The notes beneath the pieces were generated by a model. That model did not search any database and was not told the origin of the DNA. It was given only the letters and a program-made list of their open reading frames with translations. The position numbers were made by a program, and so were the translations under genes. A DNA stretch of 64,000 nt from UBA6912 sp963792895. GTDB lineage: Bacteria; Actinomycetota; Acidimicrobiia; Spongiisociales; UBA5794. The stretch is from positions 868,001 through 932,000 of the forward strand of contig CAWBYA010000007.1 of assembly GCA_963792895.1 (NCBI GenBank). The letters are read 5' to 3'. Positions 35,856 to 43,700 of this stretch are shown here, in pieces. Position 1 is the stretch's first letter. The number at the start of each line of letters is the position of its first letter.

Positions 35856-37834
35856 GCGAGATCCCGTTCCTCGAGCGTCTGGGAGATGCCTTCGACGAGG
35901 CGCTGCACACGAGGCCGCCCTCCAGGCGGCCACCCGCCACCGTCGCCTTTGCGCTGGGGTTCCTGGTGGTCATGGCGGCCGGCAGTCTCTTGTGGCTCGT
36001 CCGCCCATCGACCGAGCAGCCGGCGCAACCCACGACCACGACGGCGGCAATTGTCGAGCCGGAGGCGCTCCCGACCGAGTTCGCCAGGGTGCCGGCAACG
36101 CCGATGCTCGAGGACGGGTCGCGGATGTTCCTCTCCAGCGTGGTGGTGGCGAACGGCGAGTTCGTCGCCGTGGGAGGCGGCGACTCCGGTGGCATCGTGC
36201 TTGCGTCGCTCGACGGCGTCACGTGGGAAAGACGGCTCGCGCCACCGGCCGGGTCGAGCCTCGACACCGCCATCGTCCACGGCGAGCGATTGGTGGTTGG
36301 GGGCGTGGACGTCGCGCAGGGGCCCGGCGCCTGGGAAAACGACGAAGCAGGATGGCAGCGGCTTGCCCTTCCTGCCTCGGGCTACGGCGTCGGCTTCGTG
36401 CGGGACTTCGCCGTCGTGGATCGAGGCCTCGTGGCGGTCGGCCAGGGTGTCTCCGGCGACGGCACGCAGACGGCAATCGTGTGGCTCGAGAGCGACGTGG
36501 GCTGGACCCGCATCGTCGACGGATCATTCACCGGTCGGGGTCAGATCGACGCCAATGGGGCCGCCACCGACGGCGAGGGGCTCGTCGTTGCCGGCGTCTG
36601 GTCGAACGAGCCGGACGGCGCAGCTGCGGTGGTGTGGACGTCGGATGATCTCGCGACGTGGCGGCGGATCGCCCTCCCCGACCTCGGGGACGTGGTGGGG
36701 CAATCATGGGCGACCGATGTGGCGTGGACGGGGGAGCGCTACGTCGCATTCGGTGGCGCCATGCTGCCGGCCGGGCGCACCGCCGTGGTGTGGACGTCGC
36801 CCGATGGCGTCGAGTGGCAGCGCACCCCCCACGACCCGACGATCCTCGACGGCGGCGGCTCGGGGACGCTCAACCTCGCGAGCGTGGAGCCGGTCGCTGG
36901 CGGTGTGCTCGGGCTCGGTGCGATGAACGACGGCGCTGCGTTCACCGGCCTGGTGTTCACGTCGCCCGATGGAGTGACCTGGCGGCGCCTCGAACTGTCG
37001 GGATCGAACCCGCTCGCGGCCCTGCCTGCGGCGGCGGCGGAGCGCGGCGACGTGATCGTCCTCGTCGGCGGGGAGGCGCCGGCGACGGCCTCCCCGGCGT
37101 TCGGGGCCGCCTGGGTCTCCCCGCCGCCGCCGTGGCTTGCCGCGGCGGGTCCGCCGTCGACGACGGCCGACACGGTCGGGACGCACCTCGTGCTGGTGCC
37201 CGACGTCGCAACACCGGGGTCGAGGGTTGCCGTATCGATCGATTTCGGCGAGATCGCCTTTCCCGATGGCGAGGCGACCATCCTCGTTGCCGGGAGGGGA
37301 GGCGAGGTTGAGGCGTGCAGGATCCCGTTCGCTCGAGGATTCGTGCCCCGGTGCTACTTCCGCCCCGAGGATGTCGGAGTCACGACCCCGGGAGATGTGA
37401 CCGTCGTCGCCCGTCTCGGCGAGGCCGCGCTTGCCGAGACATCCCTCGAGATCGCACCGTCGGGCACAGTCGTCGCCCGATTGGGGGTCGTGTACACCGC
37501 TCGGCTCGACCCACTGGTGCAGACCGCCCTCGTCCGCAACCTGGGGGATGCGCCGCTCGATATCTCCGGCTGGACGATCGACAGCGTGCGCCGCACCGAT
37601 CCGTGGGTGTTGCCGGGCGGCACGGTGCTGGATCCGCTGGAGTCCGCAGGGCTGATCGCCGGCTACGGCGGACAGCAGTCGTGCGGCCAGATGAGCGGCC
37701 GCAACCTGATCGTCTGTCCTTCGTTTGGGACGGGCCCGGACGACCCCAACATCTCTCCGGGGATGGAGGTGTATGCAGCCGGCATCGTCCTGCTCGACGC
37801 CGCCGGCAACGAGGTCGACACGTGGAGCCCGTGA
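35852..37834 (+). CDS. Membrane-anchored propeller-like protein with lamin-tail domain, in anti-sigma position
   Basis: 660 residues. A 27-residue cytosolic N-terminus is followed by a membrane helix at about 29-50 and a Thr-rich spacer. Repeats ending WTS-D-x-x-x-W (VVWTSDDLATWRRI, VVWTSPDGVEWQRT, LVFTSPDGVTWRRL) suggest a beta-propeller outside the cell. The C-terminus is a lamin-tail-like domain (VRNLGDAPLDISGWTIDS to the end). The short cytosolic part could be the sigma-binding segment, but no zinc anti-sigma motif HxxxCxxC is seen. Function as an anti-sigma factor is inferred only from coupling. Confidence 0.75.
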   Translation: MSEIPFLERLGDAFDEALHTRPPSRRPPATVAFALGFLVVMAAGSLLWLVRPSTEQPAQPTTTTAAIVEPEALPTEFARVPATPMLEDGSRMFLSSVVVANGEFVAVGGGDSGGIVLASLDGVTWERRLAPPAGSSLDTAIVHGERLVVGGVDVAQGPGAWENDEAGWQRLALPASGYGVGFVRDFAVVDRGLVAVGQGVSGDGTQTAIVWLESDVGWTRIVDGSFTGRGQIDANGAATDGEGLVVAGVWSNEPDGAAAVVWTSDDLATWRRIALPDLGDVVGQSWATDVAWTGERYVAFGGAMLPAGRTAVVWTSPDGVEWQRTPHDPTILDGGGSGTLNLASVEPVAGGVLGLGAMNDGAAFTGLVFTSPDGVTWRRLELSGSNPLAALPAAAAERGDVIVLVGGEAPATASPAFGAAWVSPPPPWLAAAGPPSTTADTVGTHLVLVPDVATPGSRVAVSIDFGEIAFPDGEATILVAGRGGEVEACRIPFARGFVPRCYFRPEDVGVTTPGDVTVVARLGEAALAETSLEIAPSGTVVARLGVVYTARLDPLVQTALVRNLGDAPLDISGWTIDSVRRTDPWVLPGGTVLDPLESAGLIAGYGGQQSCGQMSGRNLIVCPSFGTGPDDPNISPGMEVYAAGIVLLDAAGNEVDTWSP

Positions 37835-37836
37835 GC

Positions 37837-37950
37837 CCGAACTCACGGCTATCGCGTACCGTGGCGGTACACCCGAACCGAAGGTTTGGTGATCGCGCCG
37901 AACTCACGGCTATCGCGTACCGTGGCGGTACAGCCGAGCCTAGGTTCGGA
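37837..37950 (+). repeat. Two 61-bp-spaced direct repeats, each with two inverted repeats
   Basis: A 35-base identical block starts at 37837 and again at 37898, followed by 15-20 similar bases. Each copy contains the perfect palindrome GTACCG-TGG-CGGTAC (37856-37870 and 37917-37931) and a weaker CCGAACC/GGTTTGG-type inverted repeat downstream. They lie just upstream of the trpS leader promoter. They could be regulator sites, a terminator pair for the preceding gene, or a mobile intergenic repeat. Confidence 0.7.
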
Positions 37951-37954
37951 GACG

Positions 37955-37984
37955 TTGCCACCCGCTGTCGTCGTCCGGTAACCT
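37955..37984 (+). promoter_or_regulatory. Promoter of the trp leader (TTGCCA - 18 - TAACCT)
   Basis: TTGCCA at 37955-37960 matches the -35 consensus in five of six positions. After 18 bases TAACCT (37979-37984) fits the TANNNT -10 form. Transcription would begin about seven bases later, at or next to A of the leader peptide ATG 37991. The leader mRNA would thus be leaderless. Confidence 0.6.
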
Positions 37985-37990
37985 CACGCT

Positions 37991-38029
37991 ATGAACGTCG
38001 CACGCATTTGGTGGCCCGACCCGTCCTGA
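37991..38029 (+). CDS. Trp leader peptide (MNVARIWWPDPS) of trpS attenuator
   Basis: A 12-codon reading frame has two adjacent TGG codons at 38009-38014 and ends in TGA. It lies 90 bases upstream of trpS and is followed by a terminator hairpin. This is the standard arrangement of ribosome-mediated attenuation. With scarce charged tRNA-Trp the ribosome would stall at the Trp codons and prevent terminator formation. No Shine-Dalgarno is visible, and the predicted start of transcription coincides with its ATG. A GTGGCC (38011-38016) can pair with GGCCAT in the terminator loop as one possible alternative fold. Confidence 0.8.
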   Translation: MNVARIWWPDPS

Positions 38030-38055
38030 GGCCCCGCGCGCACGTCGAGATCGAT

Positions 38056-38088
38056 CCGCCGGAGGCCATGCCCCGGCGGTTTTCATTT
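38056..38088 (+). terminator. Attenuator terminator before trpS
   Basis: CCGCCGG (38056-38062) pairs with CCGGCGG (38073-38079), extended inward by GG/CC past a bulged A. It is followed by TTTTCATTT. This is one of the few hairpins with a T-run in the window and lies between leader peptide and trpS, as expected for an attenuator. Confidence 0.8.
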
Positions 38089-38118
38089 GGCAACGACCAC
38101 GCAGACGGAGACGAGATT

Positions 38119-39108
38119 GTGGAAGCAAAGCGCAAGGTCTTCTCGGGGGTGCAGCCCACGGGCAACATGCACATCGGCAACTACCTGGGTGCGTTCCGCA
38201 ACTGGGTGAAGCTCCAAGACGAATACGACACGATCTACTGCATCGTCGATCTGCACGCCCTGACCCAACCGATCGAGCCAGACGTACTGCACGCCCAGCG
38301 GCTCGACGCCGCCAAGGTTCTGCTCGCCGTCGGCATCGACCCGCGCAAGTCGCTGCTCTATCTGCAGAGCCAGGTGCCCCAGCACGCCGAGCTGTCGTGG
38401 ATCCTCGGGACGCTCACTCCCGAAGGCGTGCTCAACCGCATGACGTCGTACAAGGACAAGGTGGCGCGAGGGATACCGGCAAACCTCGGTCTCTACTCGT
38501 ACCCCGTGCTGATGGCCGCCGACATCCTGCTGCACAGGTGCGACCTCGTGCCGGTCGGGGATGACCAGCGTCAACATCTCGAGATGACACGCGACCTGGC
38601 GGAGCGCTTCAACAACCGGTACGGCGAGGTGTTCCCTTTGCCCGATGCGCTCATCCCACCGACGTCGGCGAGGGTGATGTCGCTCGTCGAGCCGACGGCC
38701 AAGATGTCGAAGTCCGATCCCAACCCGCGCAGTCGGATCCTCATCACCGATTCGGCCGTCGAGATCACCAAGAAGATCAAGTCGGCCGTGACCGATTCCG
38801 ACCCCGATGTCCGCTATGACTGGGACGCAAAGCCCGGCATCTCCAACCTGCTCGAGATCATGGCCGACTGCACCGGGCGAACGATCGACGACCTCGTCGC
38901 CGAGTACGGGAGCAGCGGCTACGGGCGATTCAAGGAGGCTGTCGCGGAAGCGGTCATCGCGGAGCTGGCCCCGGTGCGCAGGCGCTTCCAGGAGCTCGAC
39001 GACGCCGAGGTGGCGCGCCTGATGCAGAAGGGGGCGCTCGACGCCCGGACTCAGGCTGAGGGGTATCAGCAGCAGGTCCGCAAAGCCGTTGGGCTCGACG
39101 CCGTCTGA
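38119..39108 (+). CDS. trpS: Tryptophanyl-tRNA synthetase
   Basis: A 329-residue class I synthetase charging tRNA-Trp. The HIGH-like motif appears as GNMHIGNYLGA and the KMSKS motif as TAKMSKSDPNP. VPVGDDQRQHLEMTRDLAER is the typical Trp-activation helix. GTG 38119 has GGAG eight bases upstream. Expression is probably set by the upstream leader peptide and terminator. The gene is followed 18 bases later by a GNAT gene. Confidence 0.97.
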   Translation: MEAKRKVFSGVQPTGNMHIGNYLGAFRNWVKLQDEYDTIYCIVDLHALTQPIEPDVLHAQRLDAAKVLLAVGIDPRKSLLYLQSQVPQHAELSWILGTLTPEGVLNRMTSYKDKVARGIPANLGLYSYPVLMAADILLHRCDLVPVGDDQRQHLEMTRDLAERFNNRYGEVFPLPDALIPPTSARVMSLVEPTAKMSKSDPNPRSRILITDSAVEITKKIKSAVTDSDPDVRYDWDAKPGISNLLEIMADCTGRTIDDLVAEYGSSGYGRFKEAVAEAVIAELAPVRRRFQELDDAEVARLMQKGALDARTQAEGYQQQVRKAVGLDAV

Positions 39109-39125
39109 GCGCGTACCCTCCTCGA

Positions 39126-39995
39126 ATGGAGGTGCAGCGACCGACCGATCCGGCTGAATTCCTCGCCAGGGCCGAACCGCTCCTCGCAACCAGCGAGGCG
39201 CGACACAACCTGATGTACGGCATCGGCGGGACGCTCGTCTCCGAGCCCGGCTACTTCGAGGAGTTTCGGCTGTGGCTCGTAGAGGACGGAGGGGGACCGG
39301 TTGCCGCTGCGCTGCGGACGCCTCCGTTCGGGGTGATCGTGGGCGATGCCGCGACCGAGGCCGCGGGCCGCCGGCTAGCCGCAGCCGTCTCCGCAGACGA
39401 GGTCGAGTTGCCGACGGCAACCGGGAACGTTCCGACGATCGAGTGGTTTGTTGACGAGTGGCGCACACTCACCGGCGCCGATGTGCGGAGGTCGATGGCG
39501 CAGGGCGTCTTTGTGCTCGAGCGAGTGCGGTCGGTGCCGTCGCCCGATGGTCGGGCCCGACCGGCGAAGACGGCAGACCGTGACCTCCTCGTCGATTGGG
39601 CCGAGGCATTCACGGCGGAAGCTGTGCACGATGAGCCGCCGCAGAGCCGGGAGCGCACCGCCGCCCTCATCGATCGGCGAATCGCCGCCAAACGTGGCAC
39701 CGGTCTCTGGGTGTGGGAGGTGGACGGAGAACCGGTGGCGATGAGCGGCCACGGTGGCCGCACGCCAAATGGAATCCGTATCGGCCTCGTGTACACGCCA
39801 CCGGCGCATCGGGGCAACGGCTACGCCACTGCGCTCGTTGCCATGCAATCGGCGTGGCTGCTCGCACAGGGGCGCAGGTTCTGCTTTCTGTTCACCGACC
39901 TCGCGAACCCGACGTCGAACGCCATATATCAGCGCATCGGCTACGTGCAGGTCGCGGAGGCAGCGCTGTACACACTTGGCTCGCATACCGAGTGA
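39126..39995 (+). CDS. GNAT-family acetyltransferase
   Basis: 289 residues. The C-terminal GNAT domain has the acetyl-CoA loop YTPPAHRGNGYATALVAMQS near 225 and NAIYQRIGYVQV near 265. The N-terminal half is a divergent GNAT-like domain. Substrate unknown. It follows trpS by 18 bases and may be co-transcribed. Confidence 0.88.
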   Translation: MEVQRPTDPAEFLARAEPLLATSEARHNLMYGIGGTLVSEPGYFEEFRLWLVEDGGGPVAAALRTPPFGVIVGDAATEAAGRRLAAAVSADEVELPTATGNVPTIEWFVDEWRTLTGADVRRSMAQGVFVLERVRSVPSPDGRARPAKTADRDLLVDWAEAFTAEAVHDEPPQSRERTAALIDRRIAAKRGTGLWVWEVDGEPVAMSGHGGRTPNGIRIGLVYTPPAHRGNGYATALVAMQSAWLLAQGRRFCFLFTDLANPTSNAIYQRIGYVQVAEAALYTLGSHTE

Positions 39996-40001
39996 CGTTT
40001 G

Positions 40002-41270
40002 TCAGCGGGCCGTGTCTTCACCGTGGGCCCGGTCGGACTCCGCACGATCGCGCATTGCCTCGAGGAACCGGGTCACGCCGCTGATCATGTAGTGGGTGCG
40101 GAGCGAGTCGAGCACGTCGAACGCGTGGTTGGCGCCGGGAATCTCTGCGTAACCAACCGGTGCTTCGGAGACATTGCGCAGCGCATCGACGAACTGGAGG
40201 GCCTCGCGGGTCGGCACCACTGCGTCTGCGGCGCCGTGGATGACCAAGAATGGCGGAGCGTCTGGGTTCACCTGGTCGAGTGGGGACGCTTCGCGGTAGC
40301 GGTCCTCGGCCTCGGCCTTGGACGCCTTCATCACGGCACGCGGGATGATCGGCCAGTCATCCCGGGTCCGGTTCCTGTTGAGGAAGTCGTAGATCCCGTA
40401 CACCGGTACTGCGGCTTGGACGCTCGTGTCGGCATCCTCGAATCCCGGCTGGTACTCGGGCCGGTCGGGCGTGAGCGCCACGAGCGACGCCAGGTGCCCG
40501 CCGGCGGATCCCCCGGTGACGGCGATGAACGCAGGGTCTATGCCGTGGAGCCTGCCCTCGGTTCGCATCCAGGCGAGCGCTCTCTTCAGGCCGATCAGCG
40601 GATCGGGAAAGGTCGCTTCCGGGACCAGCGGGTAGGAGGCGGCCACGCACACCCATCCGTTCCTCGCCAGGCGATGGAGGAGCGGCCGCGCCTGCTGGCG
40701 CCGGTTGCCGCCACGCCACGAGCCGCCATGGATCTGCAGGATTGCCGGGTGCGGGCCGGGGGCGAGCCCGCGTTGCCGGTAGACGTCGAGTCGGAGGCCC
40801 GGGGCGTACTCGACATCCTCGATGCGCTCGACGTCGCTGGGAATCCTGTAGGGATACGTCGCCAGTACTCGGCGCCACTCGACGTGGGAGAAGCCGGTTG
40901 CATCGATGCCGATCTCTCCGAGCGCCTCCGCCATGGCACCTTTGGCGCGCCCGGCGCGGAACTGCAACGCTCCGTACCCCAGCCATGTGATGATGGTCAG
41001 GCCCAGTCCGACGCGTCCGGCCCGGTGGTCGAGGGCGCCGGCCCATACGAGGAGTGCCACGAGCACTGCGTGGACGACGATGCGAACCGGGACGGCTTCC
41101 GCCGTCAACAGCGCAGGGAACCACCACGGCCGGAGTGCCGGGTGGGCGTCGGCATTCGAACGGCGGAGTGCATTGACGGCGCCGATCACGCCGAAGAAGC
41201 TGAGGAGGAAGAGGGTGGTTGCGGCGAGCATACGTTGAGTCTCAATCTGGTCGATCGCCGGACGGGTCAC
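40002..41270 (-). CDS. Membrane-anchored alpha/beta hydrolase (esterase/lipase-like)
   Basis: 422 residues. Three N-terminal membrane helices (about 15-30, 48-70, 77-95) are followed by a hormone-sensitive-lipase-like domain. Oxyanion-hole HGGSWRGGN, nucleophile elbow VTGGSAGGH, Asp in VIHGAADAVVP and His in GANHAFDV form a complete catalytic set. GTG 41270 overlaps the stop of the next upstream gene as GTGA; ATG 41231 is an alternative. It converges with the GNAT gene. Confidence 0.9.
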   Translation of the reverse strand: MTRPAIDQIETQRMLAATTLFLLSFFGVIGAVNALRRSNADAHPALRPWWFPALLTAEAVPVRIVVHAVLVALLVWAGALDHRAGRVGLGLTIITWLGYGALQFRAGRAKGAMAEALGEIGIDATGFSHVEWRRVLATYPYRIPSDVERIEDVEYAPGLRLDVYRQRGLAPGPHPAILQIHGGSWRGGNRRQQARPLLHRLARNGWVCVAASYPLVPEATFPDPLIGLKRALAWMRTEGRLHGIDPAFIAVTGGSAGGHLASLVALTPDRPEYQPGFEDADTSVQAAVPVYGIYDFLNRNRTRDDWPIIPRAVMKASKAEAEDRYREASPLDQVNPDAPPFLVIHGAADAVVPTREALQFVDALRNVSEAPVGYAEIPGANHAFDVLDSLRTHYMISGVTRFLEAMRDRAESDRAHGEDTAR

Positions 41271-42229
41271 TCGCCCGAGCGGTGCTCCGAGCCTGGTTGG
41301 GGCGAGGGTTTCATGAGGTCCAGCTCTTCCGCACGGACGCCGCCGACGAGTCGGCCGGTGCGATCGATGATCGGCACAGGCGCACCGTCGTAGAACTCCT
41401 CGATGCCGCGCAGCTCGTCCAGGGCGTCGAAGGCCCCAGCAAAGGGGACCTGCTCCATGATGTCGCCGAGCTCGGCAGTCGCGTCTGCTGCCGCCATCGC
41501 CGAGTCTCGCACCACACCGACGAGGGTTCCGGCATCAACGACCGGATGGACCGGACCGTGGGCCACGAGGCGTGCATCCGCAACGCGGAGGTACCTGCCG
41601 AGGCCTTCGAGTGGCGTCATCCGGTGGTAGGCGCGGAGTGGGTGGCTCCGAACGACGACGGCACCGGCTGGAGCTGCTGCAGTGAGCCTGGTGCCGGGCC
41701 CGAAGAACTGACGATGCAACCATGACCCGCCGGAGGCCCCGAGGACGAGGAGCGTGTCTGCGCTCAGCGCCTCGACCAAGTCGGCGGCGCTCCCCACCTC
41801 GTACGTCGCGCCTGGGAGCCCTGATGCGGATGTTGCATCTGCGACGGCCGCTTCGGACGAAGGCCGGCCTTCATCGTTGCGGAATGCGCTGACCGCAAGG
41901 CCCTTCACGGACAGCCGGTCGGCGAGGCGCCTCGCAATGACCGCCGCCAACCGCGAATGCGGGCCACCGGCCACCGCAGCTGCCACGGCTCCCACGCGAG
42001 ACGCCTCGAAGCCATGTGGCGAGGCGCTTGCTACGACGTCGAAGGAACCCGGCTTCGCCATGACGGCGAGGTCGGCGCGATGCTCGAGGCAGCTCGCAGG
42101 CACATCCTTCTCGCAACGAACTGCGCGATCAGTCGCCAGAAGCTCGGCCAGGTCGCCGCAGCCTGCTCCTCGAGTCCACACCACGGTCTTGGGGAAGTCG
42201 TCTGGCCACTGGAGTGTGGAGTACGGCAT
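41267..42229 (-). CDS. Universal-stress-like and CBS-like two-domain protein, unassigned
   Basis: 320 residues. The first half has alternating strand/helix with TLLVLGASGGSWLHRQFFGP, like the GxxG(S) nucleotide loop of universal stress proteins, then AAAPAGAVVVRSHPL. The second half (about 215-305) resembles a weak CBS pair (GPVHPVVDAGTLVGVV and APVPIIDRTGRLVGGV). Family membership is not certain. It is coupled to the hydrolase gene by GTGA. Confidence 0.6.
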   Translation of the reverse strand: MPYSTLQWPDDFPKTVVWTRGAGCGDLAELLATDRAVRCEKDVPASCLEHRADLAVMAKPGSFDVVASASPHGFEASRVGAVAAAVAGGPHSRLAAVIARRLADRLSVKGLAVSAFRNDEGRPSSEAAVADATSASGLPGATYEVGSAADLVEALSADTLLVLGASGGSWLHRQFFGPGTRLTAAAPAGAVVVRSHPLRAYHRMTPLEGLGRYLRVADARLVAHGPVHPVVDAGTLVGVVRDSAMAAADATAELGDIMEQVPFAGAFDALDELRGIEEFYDGAPVPIIDRTGRLVGGVRAEELDLMKPSPQPGSEHRSGE

Positions 42230-42542
42230 CGCTCCCTTTCAGGCGTTGCGGTCGCTCGCAGGGTACCGGGCGCCCGGCCAATGTGGTGCGCCTGCAGAGT
42301 CGTGTCCTCCCGTGCCTCATCGCGGGAGGGGTGCAGTGCGACTGCCCACCGGCGCTCGGCTCGCCTCGCTCGCATCGCGGCGCTCCGCGATTCGCTCGTG
42401 GAAGGTGATCAGAGCGCCGCCGCCCGCAGCGCCGGACGCCGGGTGCCGGATGCCGGGTCCCGGTCACGCCGACGGCGGAACCTCCAGTGGTACGCTCGGC
42501 GTGCGCTGGTAATTCACTCTCGAGGCGGAGGTTTCCTTTCCC
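42230..42542. other. Divergent intergenic region with palindrome and GCC-rich iterations
   Basis: This 313-base gap between the USP/CBS-like gene and guaB3 contains the perfect palindrome CCGGGCGCCCGG (42266-42277). A short iterated tract GCCGGACGCCGGGTGCCGGA begins near 42430. Both divergent promoters must lie here, but no convincing -35/-10 pair was picked. No gene was recognised. Confidence 0.55.
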
Positions 42543-43700
42543 GTGGAGATCGAGATCGGTATCGCCAAGTCCGGTCGTCGCGCGTGGGGCTTCGACGACA
42601 TCGCCATCGTGCCCTCGCGGAGGACGCGTGATCCAGACGATGTGAGCCTCGAGTGGGAGATCGACGCCTACACCTTCCAGCTCCCGATGCTTGGGGCTGC
42701 GATGGACTCGGCAGTGAGCCCTGCGACCGCAATCGAGATCGCAAACCTGGGCGGCCTGGCCGTTCTCAACCTCGAAGGTCTGTGGACCCGCTACGAGGAC
42801 CCGGCGTCGGTGTACGAGGAGATCGGGTCGCTGCCGGCGGAGAAGGCAACGCGGCGAATGCAGGAGCTCTATCAAGAGCCGATCAAGCCCGAGCTCATCG
42901 GGAGGCGGGTCGAGGAGATGCGGGCGGCCGACATCATCACCGCCGCCAGCTTGACACCCCAGCACGTCTCCAAATGGGCGCACCTCGCCCTCGAGGCGGG
43001 TCTCCACATCCTGGTGATCCAGGGCACGGTCGTGTCCGCAGAGCACGTGTCGAGTCGTGAGGAACCACTCGACCTCAACCGGTTCATCGCCTCGATGGAC
43101 GTCCCGGTCATCGTTGGCGGATGCGCCTCCTACTCGGGCGCACTCCACCTCATGCGAACCGGCGCAGCAGGCGTACTCGTCGGGGTCGGGCCCGGCGCAG
43201 CGTGCACCTCACGCGGCGTACTGGGAATCGGTGTGCCGCAGGCGACGGCAATCGCCGATGCCTCTGGTGCACGTACCCGATACCTCGAGGAGACCGGCCG
43301 CTACGTCCATGTCATCGCAGACGGCGGGATGCGCACCGGCGGCGACGTCGCCAAAGCCATCGCATGTGGCGCCGACGCCGTGATGATCGGCTCTCCGCTC
43401 GCCTCGGCCCGCGAGGCACCGGCCAGCGGCTTCCATTGGGGTATGGCCACCTTCCACCCCAGCCTTCCACGTGGGGCGCGTGTCGAAACCACGACCCTCG
43501 GGACGCTCCGCGAGATCCTCGTCGGCCCGGCCCACGAGAACGATGGGCGCCGCAACCTCTTTGGAGCGCTTCGGGTCTCGATGGCCACGACCGGGTACGC
43601 CAACGTCAAGGAGTTCCAGAAGGCCGAGGTGATGGTCGCACCGGCGCTGCAGACCGAGGGTAAGAAGCTGCAGCACAACCAGGGCGTGGGGATGGCATGA
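42543..43700 (+). CDS. guaB3: GuaB3-type IMP dehydrogenase-family protein
   Basis: A 385-residue (beta/alpha)8-barrel protein lacking the CBS insert of true GuaB. The catalytic loop GPGAACTSRGVLGIG contains the Cys, and HVIADGGMRTGGDVAKAIA forms the phosphate-binding region; GAAMDSAVSPATAIE is also typical. GuaB3 proteins are widespread in actinobacteria, and some relatives act as GMP reductases, so the exact reaction is uncertain. GTG 42543 has GGAGG about 13 bases upstream. The stop overlaps the guaA start. Confidence 0.92.
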   Translation: MEIEIGIAKSGRRAWGFDDIAIVPSRRTRDPDDVSLEWEIDAYTFQLPMLGAAMDSAVSPATAIEIANLGGLAVLNLEGLWTRYEDPASVYEEIGSLPAEKATRRMQELYQEPIKPELIGRRVEEMRAADIITAASLTPQHVSKWAHLALEAGLHILVIQGTVVSAEHVSSREEPLDLNRFIASMDVPVIVGGCASYSGALHLMRTGAAGVLVGVGPGAACTSRGVLGIGVPQATAIADASGARTRYLEETGRYVHVIADGGMRTGGDVAKAIACGADAVMIGSPLASAREAPASGFHWGMATFHPSLPRGARVETTTLGTLREILVGPAHENDGRRNLFGALRVSMATTGYANVKEFQKAEVMVAPALQTEGKKLQHNQGVGMA

